The translations under genes and the position numbers were made by a program. Shown one piece after another: positions 1 through 8,036 of a stretch of 50,598 bases of DNA; positions within the stretch are counted from its first letter, which is position 1, and every line of letters begins with the position of its first letter. The DNA lies in assembly GCA_964594665.1 (NCBI GenBank), contig CAZQNY010000011.1, forward strand, positions 1 through 50,598, read 5' to 3'. Origin of the DNA: BM520 sp964594665 (GTDB lineage: Bacteria > Bacteroidota > Bacteroidia > Bacteroidales > BM520). The notes under the pieces were generated by a model, which made no database searches, had not been told where the DNA came from, and was given only the letters and a program-made list of their open reading frames with translations.

Positions 1-359
1 TTATAATCAGCAGCAAATTCAAGTCCGGCAAATACAATGTTATGTGCGAGGGTATAGGAGATTTTTTCCAATTCCATATTATCCTCCTGTTGATTTATGA
101 GGTCTTTATATTCGAGTTTTGAAATATTAAATCGATATAAAGCATTTTTTATACCCAGACAGTTTAAATCGACAAGGTACAAACCAAACGTCAGGTTGCC
201 ATTGGTATGTTTGCGCGATAGGGTGATGCTAGCCAGTTTATCTTTTTCCCATCCTTTGTTAATCCAGCACTCATAAATAGGCAGTGTTCGGGCTTTTCGC
301 TTTATATACTTTTCAGGTGAGAGCATCTGTACGACTTTTGTATTTTTATTTTTGGCCAT
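1..359 (-). CDS. Conserved-looking hypothetical protein, 3' end cut by the window edge
   Basis: An open frame runs without a stop from an ATG at 359 to base 1, giving at least 119 residues beginning MAKNKNTKVVQMLSPEKYI. The protein is soluble, has no signal peptide or membrane segment, and is rich in Lys and Asn. It contains the stretch KHTNGNLTFGLYLVDLNCLG, which has the hydrophobic pattern of a folded alpha/beta domain. I do not recognise a family with certainty and assign no function. The codon use looks like that of the neighbours and the frame is clean, so I take it as a real gene. It is separated from the malic enzyme gene by a short tandem repeat and a hairpin, so it is probably transcribed alone. 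Confidence 0.6.
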   Translation of the reverse strand, partial: MAKNKNTKVVQMLSPEKYIKRKARTLPIYECWINKGWEKDKLASITLSRKHTNGNLTFGLYLVDLNCLGIKNALYRFNISKLEYKDLINQQEDNMELEKISYTLAHNIVFAGLEFAADY

Positions 360-434
360 AACGTTTGTTTTCTATCAGGTAGTAAATATACAATGAGGAA
401 AAATGTTATGTGTAATGGGAGGGGGACAATGGAC

Positions 435-466
435 AACCCGACAACCAGATAACCCGACAACCAGAT
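435..466. repeat. Short tandem repeat, two 16-bp units
   Basis: Two exact copies of aacccgacaaccagat lie head to tail, followed by a degenerate third piece (aaccgataaccc). It lies in the gene-poor gap between the partial gene and malic enzyme. The cccgac word recurs in the hairpin just downstream (490-522), so the repeat may have grown by slippage from that hairpin sequence. Confidence 0.7.
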
Positions 467-489
467 AACCGATAACCCTGTATACAACA

Positions 490-522
490 AGACCCGACAG
501 GAGAAAAATACCTGTCGGGTCT
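490..522 (-). terminator. Hairpin terminator below malic enzyme
   Basis: A perfect 12-bp inverted repeat (agacccgacagg / cctgtcgggtct) with a 9-base loop lies 20 bp past the malic enzyme stop. On the minus strand the stem is followed only by TTGTTGTATA, so the U-tract is weak. Its position still fits the end of the long minus-strand operon. Confidence 0.6.
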
Positions 523-541
523 TACGTCATACTGACAATTT

Positions 542-1801
542 TTATTTCTTCAGACTTTCTTTATATGCGTCCCAGTCCGTGATTGGGATGCGTGCTACGC
601 CGGTTTCACATGCGGCTTTTGCTACGGCATATGATTCGAATTCGTTGAGGCGTGGGTCGAAGGGTTTTGGGATGAAGTAATCGCGGCCAAACTCCAGCGA
701 TTCCAGCCCATAGGCATCGAGTACGTCTTGTGTAGCAGGTTCTTTAGCCAGCGCTGCGAGGGCTTTTGCTGCGGCGAGCTTCATGGCTTCGTTGATGTCG
801 GTGGCGCGGACATCCAGGGCTCCGCGGAAGATAAACGGGAATCCGAGGACGTTATTCACCTGGTTGGGATAATCCGAGCGTCCGGTGGCCAGAAGAATAT
901 CATCGCGTGTGGCCAGGGCCTCTTCAGGTGATATCTCCGGAGTGGGGTTCGCCAATGCAAAGACGATAGGATCCTTGGCCATCTTCTTCAGATATTCCGG
1001 CTTAAGGGCTCCCGCTACTGAGAGTCCCAGGAACATATCTGCGCCTTCTATGGCTTCTTCCAGCGTATGAACATCGCGCTCAGTGACGAACTGCGCCTTG
1101 TATTTGTTCAGGTCTGTGCGATCTTTATGGATCACACCTTTGCTGTCGAGCATAGTGACGTTTTCGGGTTTTACGCCCAGGGCAATATACAGCTTTGTGC
1201 ATGAGAATGCCGATGCTCCGGCGCCATTAACAACGATTTTCATTTCGCCAAGGTTTTTTCCAAGGATCTCTGCAGCGTTCAATAATCCTGCTGCTGTGAT
1301 AATCGCTGTTCCGTGCTGGTCGTCGTGCATTACCGGGATATCGAGAAGCTCTTTGAGTTTTTCTTCAATGTAGAAACATTCCGGGGCTTTGATATCTTCG
1401 AGGTTGATGCCACCAAATGTTGGTGCCATGGCTTTTACAATCTCTACTATTTTTTCCGGGTCTTTTTCATCCAGTTCAATATCAAAAACATCGATATCGG
1501 CGAAAGCTTTAAAAAGCAGCCCTTTGCCTTCCATTACGGGTTTTCCTGCGAGGGTTCCGATATCACCGAGGCCTAATACGGCGGTACCATTGGAAATCAC
1601 TGCTACGAGGTTTCCTTTGCCGGTGTATTTGTATGCCAGCAGTGGATCTTTTTCTATTTCCAGACAAGGAATGGCAACTCCCGGCGTATAGGCCATGGAG
1701 AGGTCATTCTGTGTTTTGCTTGATTTGGAAGGTATAACTTCCAGTTTTCCGGGTTTGGGGTGTGAATGATAGCGTAAGGCCTCTTCTCTGATATCTTTCA
1801 T
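542..1801 (-). CDS. NAD(P)-dependent malic enzyme, short form without phosphotransacetylase domain
   Basis: The enzyme oxidatively decarboxylates malate to pyruvate and CO2 in the cytoplasm, supplying pyruvate and reduced nicotinamide cofactor. The 419-residue product has MAYTPGVAIP near residue 37, the GTAVLGLGDIGTLAG segment, the GGINLEDIKAPECF metal-binding segment, HDDQHGTA, a Rossmann NGAGASAF loop, and FALANPTPE followed by SDYPNQVNN. These are hallmarks of the bacterial malic enzyme family. It ends after the NAD-binding domain, so it lacks the C-terminal phosphotransacetylase-like domain of the roughly 760-residue MaeB type. The ATG at 1801 shares one base with the pyrF stop (TAATG), so translation is probably coupled. 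An open frame runs further upstream, but it lies inside pyrF. It is the last gene of the operon. Cofactor preference cannot be read from the sequence. Confidence 0.95.
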   Translation of the reverse strand: MKDIREEALRYHSHPKPGKLEVIPSKSSKTQNDLSMAYTPGVAIPCLEIEKDPLLAYKYTGKGNLVAVISNGTAVLGLGDIGTLAGKPVMEGKGLLFKAFADIDVFDIELDEKDPEKIVEIVKAMAPTFGGINLEDIKAPECFYIEEKLKELLDIPVMHDDQHGTAIITAAGLLNAAEILGKNLGEMKIVVNGAGASAFSCTKLYIALGVKPENVTMLDSKGVIHKDRTDLNKYKAQFVTERDVHTLEEAIEGADMFLGLSVAGALKPEYLKKMAKDPIVFALANPTPEISPEEALATRDDILLATGRSDYPNQVNNVLGFPFIFRGALDVRATDINEAMKLAAAKALAALAKEPATQDVLDAYGLESLEFGRDYFIPKPFDPRLNEFESYAVAKAACETGVARIPITDWDAYKESLKK

Positions 1802-2679
1802 TATAAAATTTCTTTTACTTCTAACAATCGTTTCATTTTTTCCTGCATATCGCGGGCTTTTTCTGCGGCTTTTTCTGCAAAGTCCTCTCCGTTGCCGGCA
1901 AAGATGATTCCTCTTGAAGAGTTTACGATAAGGCCACATTGTTTATTCATGCCATAAGCAGCTACTTGTTCGAGGCTGCCGCCCTGGGCACCAACGCCGG
2001 GAACAAGAAGGAAGTGGTGGGGGACAATCTGTCGTATCCCGGCGAGCATTTCCGCTTTTGTTGCTCCCACAACGAACATCATATTGTCTTCATTTGCACC
2101 CCATTGGTAGCTTGTTTCCAGCACCTGTTCAAAAAGCTTTTTCAGCCGCGGCTTACGTGTTCTGATACCCATTTTGTCCATCATTGCCGAGAATTGCGGC
2201 TGTAGGAACTGAAAGTCTGCAGCTCCTGCATTGGAAGTCAGTGCCAGAAGAACAACCCATTTACCTTCGTAGTCGAGGAAAGGTGTTACTGAATCCTCAC
2301 CCATATAGGGTGCCACGGTTAATGCATCAACATCCATCTGGCGGAAGAAGGCATTTGCGTACTGCCGTGAGGTGTTTCCGATATCCCCTCTTTTGGCATC
2401 AGCAATAATAAATGCTTCTTTATTGAACTGCTTGAGATATTCGATCGTTTTTTCCAGACTGATCCATCCCTTTGAGCCTCTGCTTTCATAGAAAGCAGTA
2501 TTTGGTTTATAGGCAATGGTATACTGGAGTGTAGCGTCGATAATTTGTTTGTTGAATTCGAAAACAGGGTCATCCTTATCCAGCAGATGTCTGGGTATTT
2601 TATGAATATCCGAATCAAGCCCCACGCAGAGGAATGATTCCTTTTTGCGAATCAGTTCAAAGAGTTCATTTCTGTTCAT
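1801..2679 (-). CDS. pyrF: Orotidine 5'-phosphate decarboxylase
   Basis: PyrF converts OMP to UMP, the last step of de novo pyrimidine synthesis. The product is 292 residues. It starts MNRNELFELIRKKESFLCVGLD and carries the active-site segment DAKRGDIGNTSRQYA with the catalytic Asp-Lys-Asp set, followed by LTSNAGAADFQ and VGATKAEM. This pattern and length match the longer type 2 PyrF rather than the roughly 230-residue E. coli type. It lies 35 bp after prfA and overlaps the malic enzyme start by one base. The order purM-prfA-pyrF is common in Bacteroidota, in my memory. Confidence 0.96.
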   Translation of the reverse strand: MNRNELFELIRKKESFLCVGLDSDIHKIPRHLLDKDDPVFEFNKQIIDATLQYTIAYKPNTAFYESRGSKGWISLEKTIEYLKQFNKEAFIIADAKRGDIGNTSRQYANAFFRQMDVDALTVAPYMGEDSVTPFLDYEGKWVVLLALTSNAGAADFQFLQPQFSAMMDKMGIRTRKPRLKKLFEQVLETSYQWGANEDNMMFVVGATKAEMLAGIRQIVPHHFLLVPGVGAQGGSLEQVAAYGMNKQCGLIVNSSRGIIFAGNGEDFAEKAAEKARDMQEKMKRLLEVKEIL

Positions 2680-2714
2680 GGCATTAGATGTTAATTAGCT
2701 ATGTTAAAGGTGTT

Positions 2715-3791
2715 TTATTCGCTAACAGATTCTTTCAGTCGTTCGGCATTTTCTGCCACCTGAAGTTTATCGATGAATTCCTGGATGTCGCCATCCATTG
2801 TTGCGGGAAGGTTGAATACGGAGAAATTGATTCGATGGTCGGTAACGCGCCCCTGTGGATAGTTATAGGTACGTATTTTTGCCGATCTGTCGCCGGTAGA
2901 AACCATGGTTTTTCTTTTCGAGGAGATCTCATCGAGGTATTTCTGGTACTCCATTTCATAGATACGTGTACGGAGTACTTTCATGGCTTTATCCAGATTT
3001 TTTATTTGCGATTTCTGATCCTGGCATGTGACTACAATGCCTGTAGGTTCGTGCGTAAGGCGCACAGCGGAGTAGGTGGTGTTCACCGACTGTCCTCCCG
3101 GGCCGGAGCTGCAATAGGTATCCTTTCTGATGTCGGACTGTTTAAGTTCCACGTCGAATTCTTCAGCTTCAGGCAATACTGCAACCGTTGCTGCTGAGGT
3201 ATGCACACGGCCCTGTGTTTCAGTCTGTGGCACACGTTGCACGCGATGTACTCCCGATTCATATTTCAGCTGACCATAAACACCAGTACCTATAACATTA
3301 AATACCACCTCTTTGTATCCTCCAACAGTACCCGGAGTTTCGCTTACGGGTTCCACTTTCCATTTTTGAGACTCGCAGTACTTAACATACATTCTGAAAA
3401 GATCTCCGGCAAAGATACTAGCCTCATCGCCACCTGTTCCGGCACGGATTTCGAAGATGGCATTTTTCCCGTCCTGTGGATCTTTTGGGATCAGCAGTAC
3501 CTTAATGTCTTCTTCCATGGCATCACGACGGTGAATGAATTCATTAAGCTCTTCTTTAGCCATTTCCCTGAATTCGTCATCCTTTTCAGTTTGCAACATC
3601 TCTTTGGTTGCATTAATGTTATCGATGATCTCTTTATATTCTTTATAGGCAGTGGAAACGGGTTCCAGCTCTTTATAATCCTTGTTCAGTTTTACGAACT
3701 TCTTCATATCCGAAGCCACCTCAGGATCAGTGAGTTGTTTTCCCAGTTCTACGAATTTATTATATACTTCTTCCAGTTTTTGCAGTAACAT
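2715..3791 (-). CDS. prfA: Peptide chain release factor 1
   Basis: RF1 ends translation at UAA and UAG. The 358-residue protein has the class I release factor layout: an N-terminal helical domain, AGTGGDEAS near residue 118, VPQTETQGRVHTSAATV, and the universally conserved GGQ in GPGGQSVN. The codon-recognition tripeptide position holds Pro-Gln-Thr where E. coli RF1 has Pro-Ala-Thr. This keeps the RF1-type Pro and Thr, so I call RF1 rather than RF2 (Ser-Pro-Phe). It has a candidate promoter of its own in the 122-bp gap upstream, and precedes pyrF by 35 bp. Confidence 0.97.
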   Translation of the reverse strand: MLLQKLEEVYNKFVELGKQLTDPEVASDMKKFVKLNKDYKELEPVSTAYKEYKEIIDNINATKEMLQTEKDDEFREMAKEELNEFIHRRDAMEEDIKVLLIPKDPQDGKNAIFEIRAGTGGDEASIFAGDLFRMYVKYCESQKWKVEPVSETPGTVGGYKEVVFNVIGTGVYGQLKYESGVHRVQRVPQTETQGRVHTSAATVAVLPEAEEFDVELKQSDIRKDTYCSSGPGGQSVNTTYSAVRLTHEPTGIVVTCQDQKSQIKNLDKAMKVLRTRIYEMEYQKYLDEISSKRKTMVSTGDRSAKIRTYNYPQGRVTDHRINFSVFNLPATMDGDIQEFIDKLQVAENAERLKESVSE

Positions 3792-3813
3792 ACCTTGCTA
3801 AATTTTAAGATTA

Positions 3814-3821
3814 CAAAAGTA
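3814..3821 (-). promoter_or_regulatory. Candidate prfA promoter, -7 element
   Basis: Read on the minus strand, TACTTTTG fits the Bacteroidota -7 consensus TAnnTTTG. It sits 22 bp before the prfA ATG in the 122-bp purM-prfA gap. I find no clear TTG at the -33 position, so this is a half-match. Confidence 0.4.
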
Positions 3822-3913
3822 CGACATAGTTTACAGAACTACTAACACTCTTTTTTAAGGGTGCAGTGCTGTCCGTAATGTCGATTAACGGGATGGAAAA
3901 AAGGAGATTGTCG

Positions 3914-5089
3914 CTAGCTAAAATATTCAAAAGTACCTTTTTCGCTGCTGATCGTAAGCTTTTTGCCATTGCCGGCCTCAACGCGACCAACAATTCGGGC
4001 ATCGATGTTAAAGGATTTGGAAATTGCAATTAATTCTTCTGCAACCGATTCATTAACATAAAGTTCCATTCGGTGGCCCATATTAAAGACTTTGTACATT
4101 TCCTGCCATGGAGTACCTGATTCTTCCTGAATAATGCGGAAGAGGGGTGGGATGGGGAAGAGGTTATCTTTGATGATATGCAGGCCTTGTTGTGCAAAAT
4201 GGAGGATTTTCGTCTGTGCTCCGCCGCTGCAATGCACCATGCCATGGATATGTGACCGTTGGTTTTTGAGTATTTCTGCGATAACGGGAGCATAGCTACG
4301 GGTAGGAGATAGGACGAGTTGTCCCATATCAAGACCTTCGACAGCAGGTTCGGTTAATTTTCGGCTCCCAGAATATACCAGATCATTATCAACAGCGTTA
4401 TCGTAGCTTTCGGGGTATTTTTCAGCCAGGTATTTTGCGAACACATCGTGTCGGGCAGAGGTGAGGCCATTGCTTCCCATACCGCCGTTATAACGATCTT
4501 CGTAGGTCGCCTGCCCGAATGATTCGAGGCCTACAATAACATCTCCGGGAACAATATTATCATTTGAAATAATTTGATCTCTGCGGGAACGTGCCACAAC
4601 AGTAGAGTCGACAATAATGGTACGTACCAGGTCGCCAACATCTGCTGTTTCACCACCTGTCGACCATATTCCCACGCCCAGGTCACGCATGTTTGAGAGG
4701 AATTCTTCTGTGCCATGAATAATGGCTGAGATCACTTCTCCGGGAATAAGTTGTTTGTTCCTTCCAATGGTTGAAGAGAGTAGAATGTTATCCGTTATCC
4801 CTACACACAGCAGGTCGTCGGTATTCATAACTATGGCATCCTGGGCAATTCCTTTCCATACACTGATGTCTCCGGTTTCCTTCCAGTAGAGGTACGCCAG
4901 CGAGGATTTTGTTCCTGCTCCGTCGGCATGCATTACCGTACAGTATTCCGGGTCGCCGGTCTGGCGGTCTTCAACAACTTTACAAAAGGCATTGGGGAAG
5001 AGGCCTTTATTAATATTCTTTATGGCGTTATGCACATCCTCTTTGGTGGCGGAAACACCTCTTTTATTATATCTTGATTCTACGGACAT
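3914..5089 (-). CDS. purM: Phosphoribosylformylglycinamidine cyclo-ligase (AIR synthetase)
   Basis: PurM closes the imidazole ring: FGAM plus ATP gives AIR, in purine synthesis. The 391-residue product has the AIR synthetase features HADGAGTKS, a NTDDLLCVG Asp pair, STGGETADVGDLV, and a C-terminal half with VHCSGGAQTKI and FNMGHRMELYV. It is longer than E. coli PurM (about 345) and has an N-terminal extension (SVESRYNKRGVSATKEDVHNA region) of the kind I recall from Bacteroidota versions. Its ATG is one base after the stop of the upstream OmpA-family gene, so the two are probably translated from one mRNA although their roles are unrelated. Confidence 0.95.
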   Translation of the reverse strand: MSVESRYNKRGVSATKEDVHNAIKNINKGLFPNAFCKVVEDRQTGDPEYCTVMHADGAGTKSSLAYLYWKETGDISVWKGIAQDAIVMNTDDLLCVGITDNILLSSTIGRNKQLIPGEVISAIIHGTEEFLSNMRDLGVGIWSTGGETADVGDLVRTIIVDSTVVARSRRDQIISNDNIVPGDVIVGLESFGQATYEDRYNGGMGSNGLTSARHDVFAKYLAEKYPESYDNAVDNDLVYSGSRKLTEPAVEGLDMGQLVLSPTRSYAPVIAEILKNQRSHIHGMVHCSGGAQTKILHFAQQGLHIIKDNLFPIPPLFRIIQEESGTPWQEMYKVFNMGHRMELYVNESVAEELIAISKSFNIDARIVGRVEAGNGKKLTISSEKGTFEYFS

Positions 5090-5090
5090 C

Positions 5091-7583
5091 TTATTCGAAT
5101 ATAATCATTCCTGCCTCGTCATCGACAGTAAATTTGCCAAATCGATTCAGAATATCATTTGTCAATAAAAAGGGTTTTGTAAGTCTGTAGTTCACCGTGG
5201 CAACAACATTGTCAATAGTTGCATTGCCGAGGCGTACTGTTTTAATGTTAAACGTTGCCTTGTCAGCAATAAACCCGTCACCAATCAATTCATCGGCATT
5301 GCCTTCGAAGTCATCTTTTTTGATAGTTCCAGCCCGGAGCATTTCCAAAGCTTTTTCCTGGCTTATCTGCACGTAGGAAGATCTTTTGTCGTAAACGAAC
5401 TGCATGGTTATACCATTTACAATAATATCAGCCTGGATCATTCCTCTGGCATCTTTTGTGAAAGGTATTTTATTTTGCTCAGGGTCTTCAACAATGGCAA
5501 TGGTGGTTCCGGTATCTCCAGAAGTATTTATTTGAGATTTAGGAACAAAGTCTTTGCTAATTACGGAGAATTCAGTCCGGCGGTTAAACTGGTATGCAAC
5601 CTCTTTTTGTTCATCTGATTCGAGGCTCATGATATATTCCTCAGAGAGTACCGTTCCTTCATCGAATGTAAAACCTCCTCTGGAAATTGTTTTACGCAGC
5701 CTGAGAGGTACCCGCTCGCCATAACCTTTTGCAATAAGCCTGTCGGGGTCGATGCCACGTTCAATAAGATAGTTGACAACGGACTCGGCCCTGCGTTGTG
5801 AGAGGATATCATTGGATTCCGGAGTGCCACGGGAGTCGGTATGCGAAGCCAGCTCAATAATAAGCGTTGGGTTGGCATCCAGCGTTTGGATCAGTCCCTG
5901 CAGGCTGTCCTGGTATTGGGGTTTGAGGTCCCATTTGGCAAGGTCATACAGTATTTCGGGCAGTTCCACAGGCTCTTCCGGGATTGGCTGCAGCACGAAA
6001 TCGTGGATGTAATCTTTATTACGTTCCACACCAACTGTGGTTTCTTTTGCCGTAGTATTAAAATAATTGGCTTTTACAACGGTAATGTCATAGGTTGTTT
6101 CTGGTTTAAACTGTGATGCTCCGAAGTTGTAATATCCTTTTGGGTCGGTTCGTGACTGTATGGAGCTGCCATCGGAGCCCACAAGTTTTACAATGGCACC
6201 TTCCACAAACTGTAGGGTTTGCTCGTCGGTAACAACACCAGAAAGAGTGAATTCGAGTGGTGGTTCGATAAAGTAATAGATGTCATCACCACCGCGGCCG
6301 CCTTTTCTGTTGGACGAAAAGTAACCTTCTTCAGTATTTGGAATAAAGATAATGCCAAAATCATCGGTATTGGTGTTCATTGGAGACCCAATATTCTGTG
6401 GATTGGTAAATTTACCGTCTGTTTTTGTTGCCACAAAGATATCGAGCCCGCCAAGGCCGGGATGTCCGTCGGAGGCAAAATAGAGGGTAGAATCATTTTT
6501 CAGGAAGGGGAACAATTCGTCAGCCTCTGAATTTATGGCCATACCCAGGTTAACAGGACGGCCAAATTCGCCGGTTTTTGATTCACGTGTTGCGTACCAC
6601 AGGTCTTTACCTCCTTTGCCACCTTTTCTGTCGCTGGAAAAGATAATCATAAGTTCGTCTTCAGACAGGGTTGGGTGGCCGTTTACATCCGTGCTGTCGC
6701 CGCCGAGGTCAAGGTGTTCAGGTTCGCCAAATGTTTTACCTGTTCTTTTGGATACATAAATCTGGCAACCTTTAAAACCGGAACCATCTTCTGATGATTC
6801 GGCGCAGCGTGTAAAATAGAACCTGTTTGCCTGTTGGTTCATGGTACCTACACCTTCGTTTGCACCGGTGTTGATAACTTCCCCTTCTTCGATAAGCACA
6901 GGTTCACTCCATTTGCCTTTGACATCTTTTTTGGCAATAAAAAGGTCGGAGAAGTTTTGCCCGGTCCATTCATCCGTATCTTTTCCTGTTGCTGCATCCC
7001 GGGAGGATGTAAAGATAATGCTGTTGTACACCTTGTCGGCCCACAGGGGAGCAAAATCATCCTCTCTGGAGTTTATAAGTTTTTGATTATCAATTTGATG
7101 GTTTGAAGGGTTCTCGAGCCATTGTTGAGCCAGTTCGCAGGATTTTTTCCCTGCCAGGGCTCTGGGATCATCCATTTTTATTTCCAGAAATTCTTCGTAT
7201 AAAGGGAGTGCATCATCATATTTTTCATTAAAACGATAAGCATCTGCCAGGCGAAGAATGAGGATAGGATCTTCTTTATGATAATTGCCTCTGTAACTTC
7301 TTTTATATTGAGCCTCAGCGCGTTTCATTTCATTGGTAAACCGGTAGCATTCACCAAGTTTGTATGATATATAAGCTTTCTGCGCTCTGTTTTTTCGTGC
7401 TTTGGAATAGGCCTTTTTATATTTATCAATAGCAACCGAATATTTTCCGGTGGAGTATGTTGCTTCTGCTGCTTCCAGCTGGCGGTTTTGAGCCATAAGG
7501 GTATCAGGTGAAAAGGCAGCCACCATTATCAGCAGGATAGAAGCGGAAAGAAATATTTTTTTCATAGAGAGTATGCTTTTCAT
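5091..7583 (-). CDS. PorE-like outer-membrane/periplasmic protein: TPR, beta-propeller, CRD, OmpA, plus degenerate retropepsin-like tail
   Basis: The 830-residue protein starts with a signal peptide ending at MAQ. It has TPR-like helices (about 30-155), a PD40/WD40-type propeller (about 170-440) with repeated SSDRKGGKGGKDLW-type blades, a carboxypeptidase-regulatory-like fold (about 445-530), and an OmpA peptidoglycan-binding domain (about 535-670) containing ELASHTDSRG, RRAESV and GYGE. This order is that of PorE of Porphyromonas gingivalis, a T9SS component that anchors the machine to peptidoglycan. Many Bacteroidota have several such paralogues, so orthology to PorE is not proven. The last 135 residues form an aspartyl-protease-like fold in which the expected DTG is replaced (FVYDKRSS), so it is probably not catalytic. 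The reading frame also extends to a GTG at 7604; I prefer ATG 7583, with ATG 7565 as alternative. It lies 20 bp after tatA. Confidence 0.85.
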   Translation of the reverse strand: MKSILSMKKIFLSASILLIMVAAFSPDTLMAQNRQLEAAEATYSTGKYSVAIDKYKKAYSKARKNRAQKAYISYKLGECYRFTNEMKRAEAQYKRSYRGNYHKEDPILILRLADAYRFNEKYDDALPLYEEFLEIKMDDPRALAGKKSCELAQQWLENPSNHQIDNQKLINSREDDFAPLWADKVYNSIIFTSSRDAATGKDTDEWTGQNFSDLFIAKKDVKGKWSEPVLIEEGEVINTGANEGVGTMNQQANRFYFTRCAESSEDGSGFKGCQIYVSKRTGKTFGEPEHLDLGGDSTDVNGHPTLSEDELMIIFSSDRKGGKGGKDLWYATRESKTGEFGRPVNLGMAINSEADELFPFLKNDSTLYFASDGHPGLGGLDIFVATKTDGKFTNPQNIGSPMNTNTDDFGIIFIPNTEEGYFSSNRKGGRGGDDIYYFIEPPLEFTLSGVVTDEQTLQFVEGAIVKLVGSDGSSIQSRTDPKGYYNFGASQFKPETTYDITVVKANYFNTTAKETTVGVERNKDYIHDFVLQPIPEEPVELPEILYDLAKWDLKPQYQDSLQGLIQTLDANPTLIIELASHTDSRGTPESNDILSQRRAESVVNYLIERGIDPDRLIAKGYGERVPLRLRKTISRGGFTFDEGTVLSEEYIMSLESDEQKEVAYQFNRRTEFSVISKDFVPKSQINTSGDTGTTIAIVEDPEQNKIPFTKDARGMIQADIIVNGITMQFVYDKRSSYVQISQEKALEMLRAGTIKKDDFEGNADELIGDGFIADKATFNIKTVRLGNATIDNVVATVNYRLTKPFLLTNDILNRFGKFTVDDEAGMIIFE

Positions 7584-7603
7584 CTTAATAATAACTGGAA
7601 ACA

Positions 7604-7903
7604 CTATTTTTTGGTATTTGAAGAAATGTCTTTTTGGATGATCTTTTTCGGGTTGACATCATCTTTTACAGAATTCACTGTTTTTTTTATATCCGTTAGC
7701 TCTTTTCTGACGTTTTGTGATTCATCACTGAATTCGCGGGTGATATCCTGAGTAGCCCGTTTGGCATCACGCATAAATTTACCGGCTTTTCGCCCTATTT
7801 CAGGGATTTTCTGTGGGCCAAAAATCAGAAATACCACACCAGCAATAACCAGAAGCTCACTTCCGCTTAAGTTAAAAAATAATAATATTGAGGCCACCAT
7901 CAT
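7604..7903 (-). CDS. tatA: TatA/TatE-family twin-arginine translocase subunit
   Basis: TatA forms the pore part of the Tat system that moves folded proteins across the inner membrane. The product (about 99 residues) has one N-terminal membrane segment, the conserved FGPQKIPEIGRKAGKF hinge and amphipathic helix, and a charged C-terminal tail of about 55 residues. TatA and TatB cannot be separated firmly by eye; the Phe-Gly-Pro hinge fits both. The longest frame begins at a TTG (7924), but that codon lies inside the likely -7 promoter element, so I start at ATG 7903 (or 7900). No tatC is in the window. It is the first gene of the minus-strand run that continues into the OmpA-family gene. Confidence 0.88.
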   Translation of the reverse strand: MMVASILLFFNLSGSELLVIAGVVFLIFGPQKIPEIGRKAGKFMRDAKRATQDITREFSDESQNVRKELTDIKKTVNSVKDDVNPKKIIQKDISSNTKK

Positions 7904-7921
7904 CAGAATCTTTCGTTCATA

Positions 7922-7929
7922 CAAAAATA
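7922..7929 (-). promoter_or_regulatory. Candidate tatA operon promoter, -7 element
   Basis: TATTTTTG on the minus strand matches TAnnTTTG and sits 18 bp before ATG 7903. A TTTG lies only 15 bp further upstream, short of the usual 19-20, so the -33 match is poor. The position directly behind the secDF terminator fits a new transcription unit. Confidence 0.4.
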
Positions 7930-7977
7930 AAAATTAACCTGAAGCAAAAGCTTGTTCTGGCTTTAAAATCAAAAGAA

Positions 7978-8014
7978 TAAAATAAAAAAGGCCGTTACAA
8001 TAGTTGTAACGGCC
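7978..8014 (-). terminator. Intrinsic terminator of secDF
   Basis: Perfect 11-bp stem (ggccgttacaa / ttgtaacggcc) with a 3-base loop, followed on the minus strand by CTTTTTTATTTTA. It starts 23 bp past the secDF stop. Confidence 0.92.
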
Positions 8015-8036
8015 ATATATCAGTTGAAATGCTGTC

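Noticed and set aside
435..466. Two direct repeats that might be a tiny CRISPR array
   Set aside because: The 16-bp units are adjacent without spacers and no cas genes are present; it is a simple tandem repeat.
542..1939. Longer malic enzyme frame starting at 1939
   Set aside because: The extra 46 codons lie inside pyrF and read as out-of-frame basic sequence; the TAATG overlap at 1801 gives the family's normal start.
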